Part shown: positions 1-6,864 of the stretch, piece by piece
How positions within the stretch are numbered: the stretch's first letter is position 1
Layout: each line of letters opens with the position of its first letter
Assembly (NCBI GenBank): GCA_007136035.1
Contig: SLHS01000056.1
Location: forward strand, 1-13,282
Length of the DNA stretch: 13,282 bases
From: Patescibacteria group bacterium
GTDB lineage: Bacteria; Patescibacteriota; Dojkabacteria; SC72; T1SED10-24
Direction: 5' to 3'
Notes under the pieces: generated by a model
Told to the model about the DNA's origin: nothing
The model's database searches: none
The model's input: the letters and a program-made list of their open reading frames with translations, nothing else
Translations under genes and position numbers: made by a program

Positions 1-1491
1 ACCATTATGCAATACAACCCACCAAGCCTCATCAGTATTTTCTTCAACTTCATTTAATGACCAAAAATTATTGGTAGTCGCGAAACTTGAATCATAACCA
101 TACATATCATTACCACTATAATTTCCTGCGCATTCAGAAACACTACATGGATCTGGAGCAATTTGCATCAGTTCATCCTTAGTAGGAATTCGCCAATCAC
201 GTCCATCTAAATTAAGAGTGTCACAATATGTTACTGCATCTGCATGAGTTAAAGTGGCAATCGAATCTACTGACCAATATAAACCTGTAACATTATCCTT
301 AAGTATACTCCCCTCGATTACAGTCTCCCAATCAAAACCATGCGAGCAAGAAACAGTATAATTATACTTATCATCTACACTAATACCCTGAGTCTGATTT
401 GCCTGCATCATATAGCATGTATAGTTTGTTGGGGATTCTATATAGCCTCCGCAAACATAAGTTAAATATTCTTCATAAGCACCTGGAGCAGCAGCAATGC
501 CTGCCCTTGCCCCTAATGTTATATAATAACTACCATCTCCAAAATCGTCGCTCATCAAGATTAAATTCGCTTCAGTATCTATTTCCCCAAAATGTCCTGG
601 AATAGTAGGTAAATAATTTGGCTGAATTGTTCCCAAAGTACTTGAAGAAATAATTAAACCAAACCCCTCTCCTGTAATCAAATCCACTATCCCTTCGACT
701 CCCAAAGATGATAACACCGCACCTTCAGAAATATGTGATAGTCCAGCATTTACCCCACGAACAGTCCAATAAAAACCAGACCCAGAAGAGCTAATACCAA
801 GAGAATGCCCTCCCGTAACATAACTACCACCAAGGTAAAGAATGCCCAAATTCACATTATCACCAACACTGCAAGTTATAGTATCAGTCTCAGCAACATA
901 AGCCCCAACCATTACCCTATCACTACTCAACAAAGCGATTGAAAAAGATAACGTCTCTATCTTAGTATCCTCAATCAATTGATATGATATTAGATTACTA
1001 TCTATGTTTGGACCTGTTTTAAAAACATCAGAATCCTCTTCTATTTTAAAACCATAACTCTGTCCTTCATACAAATCACCTATATCTGTAATTGCAATAT
1101 AGTCGTTTGCTCCCTCTATACCTTGATAACAAGTTGCAACCAAAGTCCCTGGAAGCTCCTGATCAATACTCCAATCACCTTGATCTATTGGTGATACATC
1201 TGGTTCTACTCCAGATATCGTTAAATTCCCAACAGTATTTGATTCATCTTTACACCATACCCCTTCACTTTCAGGGAAATAAATTCTCAACTCTTTAGAT
1301 TCTGCTGTCACTGTAAAATCACTACCTGGAGTAAACATCCCTATGATTTCTGTAGATGTATTGATTCGCATACTTCCTAGAAAAAGATAACCTTCACCCA
1401 AAGAACTAGCACTTGACTGGAAAAATACAAAAGGCATCATAAACAAAGAAAGAACTACAGCTACTAAAAAAACTTTTAACATTTTACTCAT
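1..1491 (-). CDS. Secreted surface protein with C-terminal DUF1566/Lcl-like domain (partial, cut by left edge)
   Basis: An uninterrupted frame of 497 codons reaches the left edge, so the C-terminus is missing. The N-terminus is a clear Sec signal peptide: lysines at 3 and 6, a hydrophobic core at about 7-24 and a likely cleavage after Ala28. Residues 30-395 are Gly/Ser/Thr- and Asp-rich with scattered cysteines and no recognised domain. From about 398 the pattern matches the DUF1566 (Lcl C-terminal) fold: GLYWS at 403-407, WRIPTKDEL at 433-441, FWSLNE at 476-481 and AWWVV at 489-493. Family members occur in secreted and adhesive bacterial proteins, such as the Legionella collagen-like adhesin, so a cell-surface role is inferred. 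Start choice: in-frame ATGs lie at 1551, 1512, 1491 and 1482. A promoter-like pair at 1526-1554 would exclude 1551, and 1491 follows AAAGAAG and leaves a normal signal peptide. Specific ligand unknown. Confidence 0.8.
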   Translation of the reverse strand, partial: MSKMLKVFLVAVVLSLFMMPFVFFQSSASSLGEGYLFLGSMRINTSTEIIGMFTPGSDFTVTAESKELRIYFPESEGVWCKDESNTVGNLTISGVEPDVSPIDQGDWSIDQELPGTLVATCYQGIEGANDYIAITDIGDLYEGQSYGFKIEEDSDVFKTGPNIDSNLISYQLIEDTKIETLSFSIALLSSDRVMVGAYVAETDTITCSVGDNVNLGILYLGGSYVTGGHSLGISSSGSGFYWTVRGVNAGLSHISEGAVLSSLGVEGIVDLITGEGFGLIISSSTLGTIQPNYLPTIPGHFGEIDTEANLILMSDDFGDGSYYITLGARAGIAAAPGAYEEYLTYVCGGYIESPTNYTCYMMQANQTQGISVDDKYNYTVSCSHGFDWETVIEGSILKDNVTGLYWSVDSIATLTHADAVTYCDTLNLDGRDWRIPTKDELMQIAPDPCSVSECAGNYSGNDMYGYDSSFATTNNFWSLNEVEENTDEAWWVVLHNG

Positions 1492-1525
1492 CTTCTTTAA
1501 CAAAATAGTCATATGATTTAATAAA

Positions 1526-1554
1526 ACTATAACTAAAAAGCTCCTAAACATCAA
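1526..1554 (-). promoter_or_regulatory. Probable promoter of the secreted-protein gene
   Basis: On the minus strand TTGATG (1554-1549), a 17-bp spacer and TATAGT (1531-1526) resemble a housekeeping sigma promoter (4/6 and 5/6 matches). Transcription would start near 1519, giving a leader of about 28 nt before the ATG at 1491. The -35 box overlaps the tgt stop codon. Chance matches are common in AT-rich DNA, so this is moderate evidence only. Confidence 0.42.
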
Positions 1555-2582
1555 CCATTTGACAAGGAATCTATTAACCTCTGATAGAATCTGAGATTAT
1601 GAATTGTAGCCAATGTATATCCTGTAGGTTCTTTAATTTTCAAAAGATAATGGATATATGCTCTTGAATGATTTTTACAAGTTTCGCAATCACAAGTTGA
1701 ATCGATAGGGTTTTGTTCTTTTGAGTATTTTACATTACCAATTCTGAGTAAATAATCTTTTTCTTTTTTTTCATCAAAAGAATAAAGACTTCCATGTCTT
1801 GCATTTCTAGTAACAAGAACCGTATCAAAAACTGTGTAACCCATTTCTGCGCATTTAATAATATCATTAGGCTTTCCTACACCCATAACATACTTAAATT
1901 TTTCCTCTGGAACATTTTCTATAACTTTTTCCATCTCCTCTGTAACTAAATTTCCACTTTTGTTAACAACATAACCTCCAAAATTGTAACCATCAAAACC
2001 CATTTTAGACAGTTCTTTAGCACACATCTCTCTTAAATCCAAATAACCCGCTCCTTGAACAACACAACTTAACAGTTTTTCCTTTTTTAGATTCTTTTTT
2101 TCAAAATGCTTTTTACATCTCTCCCCCCATCTAAGCGTTCTTTCAACAGAAAGTTCTGCTTCTTTTCTAGAAACTTCTGAAAAGCGACAATCATCTAAAC
2201 AAACTAAAACATCAGAACCAATAGCTAGTTGGATATCAATAGCACTTTCCGGGGTAAGAAGATGCTTTGAACCGTCTTTGGGAGAAACAAAAGTAACTCC
2301 GTTTTCATCAATACTACCTTTCCATTTCTTTGAATGAACTAAAGAATATACTTGAAAGCCACCAGAATCACTAAGTACATATCCATCCCAATTCATTATT
2401 TTTTTTATACCACCCAATTCTTCCATCTTTTCAACATCAAGATTCATCAAAAGATGAAGTGTATTTACAACAATACCCTTAGTTTTTGTAGATCTAATTT
2501 GTTCTGTAGTTAAAAACTTTATAGCTCCCTTTGTTGCATCTGGGAGGAAAATTAGTTTTTTACCGAAATCCTTGAGATTCAT
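1551..2582 (-). CDS. tgt: tRNA-guanine transglycosylase (queuine/preQ1 tRNA-ribosyltransferase)
   Basis: Exchanges the wobble guanine 34 of GUN-anticodon tRNAs for a 7-deazaguanine base. The 343 residues are slightly short for bacterial Tgt (about 370-380) but carry the family signatures: SDSGGFQ at 71-77, QGAG at 176-179 (usually QGG), GFDGYNFGG at 195-203 and the nucleophile motif FDTVLVTRNARHG at 252-264 with Asp253. The zinc site is complete: Cys297, Cys299, Cys302 and His328, with the usual 25-residue gap before the His. Where bacterial enzymes usually read GGL(S/A)VGE, this protein has GGYVVNKSG, so the base-recognition loop is altered. No queuosine biosynthesis gene lies nearby, so use of salvaged queuine or preQ1 is a guess. 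It overlaps galE by 23 bp and is probably cotranscribed with it. The complete zinc motif and near-normal length argue against a DpdA-type DNA-modifying paralogue. Confidence 0.93.
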   Translation of the reverse strand: MNLKDFGKKLIFLPDATKGAIKFLTTEQIRSTKTKGIVVNTLHLLMNLDVEKMEELGGIKKIMNWDGYVLSDSGGFQVYSLVHSKKWKGSIDENGVTFVSPKDGSKHLLTPESAIDIQLAIGSDVLVCLDDCRFSEVSRKEAELSVERTLRWGERCKKHFEKKNLKKEKLLSCVVQGAGYLDLREMCAKELSKMGFDGYNFGGYVVNKSGNLVTEEMEKVIENVPEEKFKYVMGVGKPNDIIKCAEMGYTVFDTVLVTRNARHGSLYSFDEKKEKDYLLRIGNVKYSKEQNPIDSTCDCETCKNHSRAYIHYLLKIKEPTGYTLATIHNLRFYQRLIDSLSNG

Positions 2583-3543
2583 AATACTTCAACATAGATT
2601 TAAAAATATCATTAATATTTTTTTTAGCTTTCCAATTCAAAAGTTCCTCTGCAAGGGAAGAATCAGCTACTGCCTTTTCAACATCCCCAGCTTTTCTTTC
2701 TTTAATTTCATAAGGTATTTTTTCTTGAACTATATTTTCCAATGTTTTAATTAATTCTAAAAGTGTATATCCTGTACCAGTACCAATGTTAAAAACTTTG
2801 AAACCTTTATTTTTTTCCATGAACTTCAAAGCTCTAAAATGAGCATCTACTAAATCCTCGACATGAATATAGTCTCTTACTGGAGTACCATCTTTGGTGT
2901 TGTAATCGTTTCCATAAATCTCCAATTGAACGTCTTTTTTAAAATACGATCTCAAAATAGACGGAATTATTGCCGGACCATAAACGTCATCTCCAAATTC
3001 ACCACTTTCAATATTACCTACAACATTGAAATATCTCAGGGAAACAGCATTCAACCCTGATATGTCTTCTAATATTCTCTCTGAAAACAATTTTGTTCTT
3101 CCATAAACAGATAATGGATTTGTTGTTGTACTCTCAGTCAAAACGTCTATATCTACATCACCATATACAGCACAAGTAGAGGAAAAAACGATTTTTCTAA
3201 TGTCATTATCCATTGCCCATTTTGTAAGGTTTAAAGTACCGTAAACATTGTTAAAATAATATTCTAAAGGCTTTTCCATTGATTCCGGAACTGATTTAAG
3301 CGCAGCAAAATGAACAATTGCTTCTATCTTTTCTTTAAATTTCAAATTTTCCAAATCATCTGTTAAATCTTTTTCAATAACCTCAATATTTTTATCAGTA
3401 ATCTCTCGAATTTTCTCAAGTCTAGAAATATCTGAATTTGAAAAGTTATCCAAAACAACTACTTTGAAATTGTTTTCTAAAAGATAATAGACCATATGCG
3501 AGCCTATGTATCCAGCTCCCCCTGTTACAAGAATCGTTTTCAT
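2560..3543 (-). CDS. galE: UDP-glucose 4-epimerase
   Basis: Extended short-chain dehydrogenase/reductase that interconverts UDP-glucose and UDP-galactose using tightly bound NAD, in the cytosol, and supplies galactose units for surface glycans. The 327-residue length is normal for GalE. The Rossmann motif TGGAGYIG is at 7-14, the catalytic Ser/Thr region SSTCAVYG at 121-128 and the catalytic Tyr-x-x-x-Lys pair at Tyr147/Lys151. The GalE-typical segments LRYFNVVG (169-176) and TPVRDYIHVEDL (220-231) are present. UDP-GlcNAc 4-epimerase activity cannot be excluded from sequence alone. The start codon lies 62 bp from the divergent fmt start and no good Shine-Dalgarno sequence is seen. Its 3' end overlaps the tgt start by 23 bp. 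Confidence 0.93.
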   Translation of the reverse strand: MKTILVTGGAGYIGSHMVYYLLENNFKVVVLDNFSNSDISRLEKIREITDKNIEVIEKDLTDDLENLKFKEKIEAIVHFAALKSVPESMEKPLEYYFNNVYGTLNLTKWAMDNDIRKIVFSSTCAVYGDVDIDVLTESTTTNPLSVYGRTKLFSERILEDISGLNAVSLRYFNVVGNIESGEFGDDVYGPAIIPSILRSYFKKDVQLEIYGNDYNTKDGTPVRDYIHVEDLVDAHFRALKFMEKNKGFKVFNIGTGTGYTLLELIKTLENIVQEKIPYEIKERKAGDVEKAVADSSLAEELLNWKAKKNINDIFKSMLKYYESQGFR

Positions 3544-3605
3544 TTTTTAGGAGTTTTGAATTTAGTATATAATACAGAGTATATAATATATTCTGCGGGA
3601 AAAAT
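3544..3605. promoter_or_regulatory. Divergent galE/fmt promoter region with duplicated -10 boxes
   Basis: This 62-bp spacer is nearly all A/T. An 11-bp direct repeat, AGTATATAATA, occurs at 3564-3574 and 3578-3588; each copy holds a perfect TATAAT (3568-3573 and 3582-3587) facing fmt. No convincing -35 box lies 16-18 bp upstream of either. On the minus strand TATTAT-like hexamers in the same stretch could serve galE. GGGA at 3597-3600 is a weak ribosome binding site for fmt. Confidence 0.55.
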
Positions 3606-4535
3606 ATGGCTATAAAAACACTTTTTCTTGGCTCCAACCATGAAGCATTAGAAACTTTAAAAACATTAAACGAAAACCCAGATTTTGAAATAGTTGCAGT
3701 TATAACTCAGCCTGATAAACCAACCGGAAGAAGAAAAGAAATTATTGAAACTGATATCAAGAAATACTGCAAAGGAAAAAATATTACTGTCTACCATACT
3801 GAAAATAAAATCGAAAGGTATGAAGAAGCTTTGGAAATTTTTAAACCAGAACTTAATGTTTGTAAATCTTTTGGAGAAATCATACCTGAGTTCTTTCTGG
3901 ATTTTCCAAAATACAAATCAATTAATATTCATTTCTCTCTTCTTCCAAAATACAGAGGTGCAGTACCAATTCAAATGGCTATTCTAAACGATGAAAAGAA
4001 TACTGGTATTTCAATTGTAAAAATGGATAAAAATTTGGATGCGGGCAATATACTAGCCCAATTTAAAGAAGAAATAAAAAAGGATGATACTAATATAACT
4101 TTGAGAAAAAGACTTGTAGAAAAAACAACCCTTGTTCTACCAAACGTCCTAATAAAATGGGTAAATGGAAATATTCAGGAGCAAGTCCAGGATGAAAGTA
4201 AGGCAACATATTGTTATAAAGAGGATATCAGTAAAGAAAGAGCAAAGATTGATTTTAAAAAACACACAGCTGAGAAAGTAGATAGGATGGTGAGAGCTTT
4301 TGTACCTTGGCCCATTGCTTGGACTATTATTAATGGTAAAAAAACAAAGATTTTTGATGTGAAAATAAACGAAGATAAAATTTTAAAACCAAAAGAATCT
4401 TCTACTGAAGATCTAAAACTGTTAATAGGTACAAAAAAGGGGACTATTGAGATTTTGAAATTGCAAATGGAAAGCAAAAAGGTAATGGATACAAAAGAAT
4501 TTCTTAATGGAATAGCTGTAGCAAGCATTCAATAA
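3606..4535 (+). CDS. fmt: Methionyl-tRNA formyltransferase
   Basis: Transfers a formyl group from 10-formyl-tetrahydrofolate to Met-tRNAfMet for translation initiation. The 309 residues match the family length. The N-terminal formyltransferase domain (about 1-190) carries ITQPDKPTGRRK at 33-44, the core SLLPKYRGAVPI at 111-122 and the catalytic set Asn107, His109 and Asp145, equivalent to Asn108, His110 and Asp146 of the E. coli enzyme. The C-terminal domain (about 205-305) holds VRAFVPWPIAW, the usual motif of the tRNA-binding region. The segment normally reading AYGxILP is CKSFGEIIP here, a mild divergence. It is the only plus-strand protein gene in the window. Its last five codons overlap, antisense, the 3' end of rnpB. 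Confidence 0.94.
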   Translation: MAIKTLFLGSNHEALETLKTLNENPDFEIVAVITQPDKPTGRRKEIIETDIKKYCKGKNITVYHTENKIERYEEALEIFKPELNVCKSFGEIIPEFFLDFPKYKSINIHFSLLPKYRGAVPIQMAILNDEKNTGISIVKMDKNLDAGNILAQFKEEIKKDDTNITLRKRLVEKTTLVLPNVLIKWVNGNIQEQVQDESKATYCYKEDISKERAKIDFKKHTAEKVDRMVRAFVPWPIAWTIINGKKTKIFDVKINEDKILKPKESSTEDLKLLIGTKKGTIEILKLQMESKKVMDTKEFLNGIAVASIQ

Positions 4536-4824
4536 GCCAGATTCTGTTTGGATGATTATTTATCTACGCAGTTCAAAACTTTGCTTCAGGTGGGGGTTGC
4601 CTCGCATTTACCAGTTACCTAGTAAACCGGTAGTCTCTTACACTACCATTTCACCCTTACCAATTTCTTGGCGGTATAACTTTCTGTTGCCCTTTTCTCC
4701 GGAAGATCACTCCCCCCCAACTTTCGTTGGCACCTATCTCGATATGTTCGAGACAAACATGAAGTCCAGACTTTCCTCTTAAAATTCAAAAGAACCTCAA
4801 GCAATCATCTAGAATACTTGCTAC
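4518..4824 (-). ncRNA. rnpB: RNase P RNA (compact bacterial form)
   Basis: Catalytic RNA that removes 5' leaders from tRNA precursors. Conserved blocks on the minus strand: GAGGAAAGUC (4778-4769) and ACAGAAUCUGGCUUA (4547-4533) form the P4 core; AGGGUGAAAU and the P12 hairpin GGUAGU-GUAAGA-GACUACC (4647-4629) follow the standard layout. A P9-like hairpin CCAAC-GAAA-GUUGG and a hairpin with a GUAA loop (about 4627-4606) are also present. The ends are set by helix P1: 13 nt at 4824-4812 pair with 4530-4518 (12 Watson-Crick pairs and one G-U). P2 is GAUGAUU with AAUCAUC. At 307 nt it is short: only about 40 nt separate the CACCUGAAGCAAAG block from the UAGAU block, leaving no room for P15-P17 or P18. 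Confidence 0.95.
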
Positions 4825-4830
4825 GTTGGT

Positions 4831-4839
4831 ATTATATCA
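4831..4839 (-). promoter_or_regulatory. Extended -10 promoter of rnpB
   Basis: On the minus strand TGATATAAT joins a TGn extension to a perfect TATAAT (4836-4831). The first base of helix P1 (4824) lies exactly at the +1 position, seven bases past the box. No good -35 is visible, which is usual for extended -10 promoters. The box sits just downstream of the metK stop codon, so rnpB can be transcribed on its own. Confidence 0.72.
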
Positions 4840-4847
4840 TTTTTGGG

Positions 4848-5954
4848 CTATTTTTCCCATTCCAACTCATCTCTTCCAAAGTGTCCATACCTTGAAAGGT
4901 TTTCATAAATTGGATTTAAGAGATCTAAAGTTTCTACAATTTCTGCGGTTGAGAAAGAAAACTCTTCCTGTACTATCTTCTTAATATCGTCCTGATCATC
5001 ATTTCCTGTATTGAATGTATTAATATCAACCACAACTGGTTCCACTAAGCCAATGGCATAACTTGCCATAACTTCACATTTTTCTGCCATACCTTGTTCA
5101 ACAATATATTTAGCAACCTTTCTTGCCATTAGGGAACCTGTTCTGTCGATTTTGTAAGGATCTTTTCCAGAGAAAGTATTTCCCCCAGAATTTGCAAAAC
5201 CACCATAAGTATACATATCCATTTTCGTACCTGACATACCTAGCTCTACCATTGGTCCACCTAATAAAAATCTTCCTGCTGTGTTAACAAGTATTTTTGT
5301 GTTTTCACAGGTATAGCCTCCACAAATAACATTAATAACGTTTTCCATAATTTCCATTCGAAGCCATTCTGAATCAACATCAGGTAAGTGCTGTATGGCT
5401 AAAACTATGGCCTCTATCTTAACAGCTCTAAGCTCATCATATTCCATAATAACTTGCACTTTTCCATCAGGACCGATTCCTTCTATTATTCCGGAAAGAA
5501 AAACTTCTCTCACTCTATTTGCTATATTCCAAGCAATTTCAAGAGAAGTAGGCATATAGTTATTTGAATAATCCGTAGCAAATCCATATATTGTTGCAAT
5601 ATCACTCGCACCCTGTTCACTTTTGTCATCTCCATTTATACCTCTGGCTATATCTTGTGATTGTTTTTTGAAATTCTTTTCTACGTCAACTTTGTAAGCA
5701 TCAAGTCCAAATTTTTCATCCGTATATCCAATCGATTTTAAAGTTTTTCTCACAGTTTCATCTATATCAAATCTAGCACTACTTGAAACTTCACCAGCAA
5801 GAACAATTTTGTTTTTCATTAAAATCGCTCCAATATCTACACTAGAATCTGGATCTTCTTTAAGATATTCGTCTAGTAAAGCATCGCAAACAATATCACA
5901 AACCCTATCCGGATGGCCCTCAAAAGCTACTTGTACAGAAGAATAACTTTTCAT
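4848..5954 (-). CDS. metK: S-adenosylmethionine synthetase (divergent)
   Basis: Makes S-adenosylmethionine from methionine and ATP. The 368 residues are close to the usual 380-400, and the three-domain pattern is recognisable: EGHPDRVCD at 12-20, GASDIATIYGFAT at 115-127, LGGPMVELGMSGTK at 231-244, FSGKDPYKIDR at 261-271 and YGHFGRDE at 356-363. The His14, Asp16, Asp118, Lys244 and Lys264 positions are kept. Several family-invariant positions are changed: HPDK is HPDR, GAGDQG is GASDIA, and the GDAGLTGRK segment is VELGMSGTK, which replaces an active-site Asp by Glu and an Arg by Thr. It remains a MetK homologue, but altered kinetics or substrate handling are possible. AGGT six bases before the ATG supports the start. 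It has a probable promoter of its own, and rnpB follows on the same strand. Confidence 0.88.
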   Translation of the reverse strand: MKSYSSVQVAFEGHPDRVCDIVCDALLDEYLKEDPDSSVDIGAILMKNKIVLAGEVSSSARFDIDETVRKTLKSIGYTDEKFGLDAYKVDVEKNFKKQSQDIARGINGDDKSEQGASDIATIYGFATDYSNNYMPTSLEIAWNIANRVREVFLSGIIEGIGPDGKVQVIMEYDELRAVKIEAIVLAIQHLPDVDSEWLRMEIMENVINVICGGYTCENTKILVNTAGRFLLGGPMVELGMSGTKMDMYTYGGFANSGGNTFSGKDPYKIDRTGSLMARKVAKYIVEQGMAEKCEVMASYAIGLVEPVVVDINTFNTGNDDQDDIKKIVQEEFSFSTAEIVETLDLLNPIYENLSRYGHFGRDELEWEK

Positions 5955-5981
5955 AAAAATACCTGAAAGTTTACTTGTTTA

Positions 5982-5990
5982 ATAATAGCA
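5982..5990 (-). promoter_or_regulatory. Probable extended -10 promoter of metK
   Basis: On the minus strand TGCTATTAT (5990-5982) is an extended -10 box; transcription would begin near 5975. The 21-nt leader contains AGGT at 5964-5961, six bases before the metK ATG. The -35 is weak (a TTTTCA hexamer 16 bp upstream). It lies in the 56-bp gap after the small HNH-like gene. Confidence 0.45.
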
Positions 5991-6010
5991 CAAAAGGGAT
6001 TTTTGAAAAA

Positions 6011-6430
6011 CTAAGCAATAATAGGCGTATGAGGTTTTATCTTATACCTTGGGTCCTTAACAAAATTTTGCTCTTCATATTCGTCCCATCTGTGTCTGGC
6101 TTGAACACAACGTCCACCTATTTCTTCCATAGTACAATTATTATAGGAAAGAACTTGGTTCCATAAGTCCTTGATTGCCATTCTATTTTCCTTTTTTGAC
6201 AAACCTATTCTTCCTGGATTTTTGCGATATTTTAAATGATATACAAAATGCTCTATATCAGTTACCAATATACCCATATCTTCAGAATCATAGAGAGAAT
6301 CATTCTTGTCATGATTAAAATGGGAACATTGCAAAGGCCTGTCATTTTCCCCACTCAATTCACTACTGTTTCCAGCTCTCTCTTTTATTTGGAATTTAGT
6401 TTCTAAAGAAAATGCTCCACAAAAAAACAT
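6011..6430 (-). CDS. Small HNH-like protein of unknown function
   Basis: A 139-residue protein starting 23 bp after rpsI on the same strand, so probably transcribed with it. Its centre carries spaced metal-ligand-like residues: SHFNHDKND at 36-44 (His37, His40, Asp41), then TDIEHFVYH at 57-65 (His61, His65), followed by GRIGLSKKENRMAI and a Trp. This layout resembles a beta-beta-alpha (HNH) metal finger: a His/Asp pair, a beta hairpin and a helix with His-x3-His. The preceding ELSGENDRPLQ is typical of the loop before such fingers. The second half (about 90-139) is charged, with two tryptophans at 90 and 115. Nuclease activity is not shown; the fold might serve RNA or ribosome binding, given the neighbour. 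It is clearly a real coding frame, but I cannot name the family. Confidence 0.7.
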   Translation of the reverse strand: MFFCGAFSLETKFQIKERAGNSSELSGENDRPLQCSHFNHDKNDSLYDSEDMGILVTDIEHFVYHLKYRKNPGRIGLSKKENRMAIKDLWNQVLSYNNCTMEEIGGRCVQARHRWDEYEEQNFVKDPRYKIKPHTPIIA

Positions 6431-6453
6431 TAAACTAAATTTTTAAATTGATA

Positions 6454-6855
6454 CTATCTCTTAGAGAACTGTGGTTTTTTCCTTGCTTTTCTAAAATTGT
6501 ACTTCTTACTTTCAACCATTCTTGGATCTCTAGTTATTAAACCGTTTTTTCTTAATACTGTTTTAAACTCCGGATTCATTTTATATATAGCTCTAGCTAA
6601 ACCAAGTTGCACCGCATCCATTTGTCCAGTAATTCCACCTCCAGAAACAACCGCTGTGAAATAGTACTTACCTTCCAAGGAAGTAACTTCCAACGGTTTT
6701 AAAATCTTTTTGGCCTCTGGGATACCAGTAAAATATTCATCTATTACTTTACCATTAATTGTTGAACTTTCTTTTCCAGGATAAATACGAACCCTAGCTT
6801 TTGAAACTTTTCTTCTACCTATTCCCTCTGTATATTTTCCTCTTTTTTTAACCAT
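6454..6855 (-). CDS. rpsI: 30S ribosomal protein S9 (uS9)
   Basis: Small-subunit protein of the 30S head whose C-terminal tail reaches the P-site tRNA. The 133 residues include GIGRRKVSKARV at 11-22, the SGGGITGQMDAVQLG core at 71-85 and the invariant C-terminal QFSKR at 129-133. It lies 9 bp after rplM, the classical L13-S9 pair; here the pair directly follows rplQ, as in many Gram-positive-type arrangements. No Shine-Dalgarno sequence is visible before the ATG. Confidence 0.97.
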   Translation of the reverse strand: MVKKRGKYTEGIGRRKVSKARVRIYPGKESSTINGKVIDEYFTGIPEAKKILKPLEVTSLEGKYYFTAVVSGGGITGQMDAVQLGLARAIYKMNPEFKTVLRKNGLITRDPRMVESKKYNFRKARKKPQFSKR

Positions 6856-6864
6856 TTTAGAATT

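Noticed and set aside
399..1298. Short plus-strand open frames at 399-605 and 1092-1298.
   Set aside because: They lie inside a continuous 497-codon minus-strand frame with a signal peptide and a recognisable C-terminal domain; their own translations are low-complexity and match nothing.
1551..2582. Tgt paralogue DpdA acting on DNA.
   Set aside because: The complete tRNA-Tgt zinc motif, near-normal length and housekeeping neighbours favour a tRNA enzyme; no dpd genes are nearby.
4480..4517. An intrinsic terminator for rnpB within the fmt 3' end.
   Set aside because: AAGAA/TTCTT could pair, but the loop would be one base and the stem is A/T only; not a credible terminator.
4552..4782. A 76-codon plus-strand frame after fmt.
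   Set aside because: It is the antisense of the conserved RNase P RNA core and has no protein-like features.
5993..6007. Terminator hairpin CAAAA-ATCCC-TTTTG after the HNH-like gene.
   Set aside because: Five mostly A-T pairs are too weak, and similar structures are expected by chance in this AT-rich DNA.
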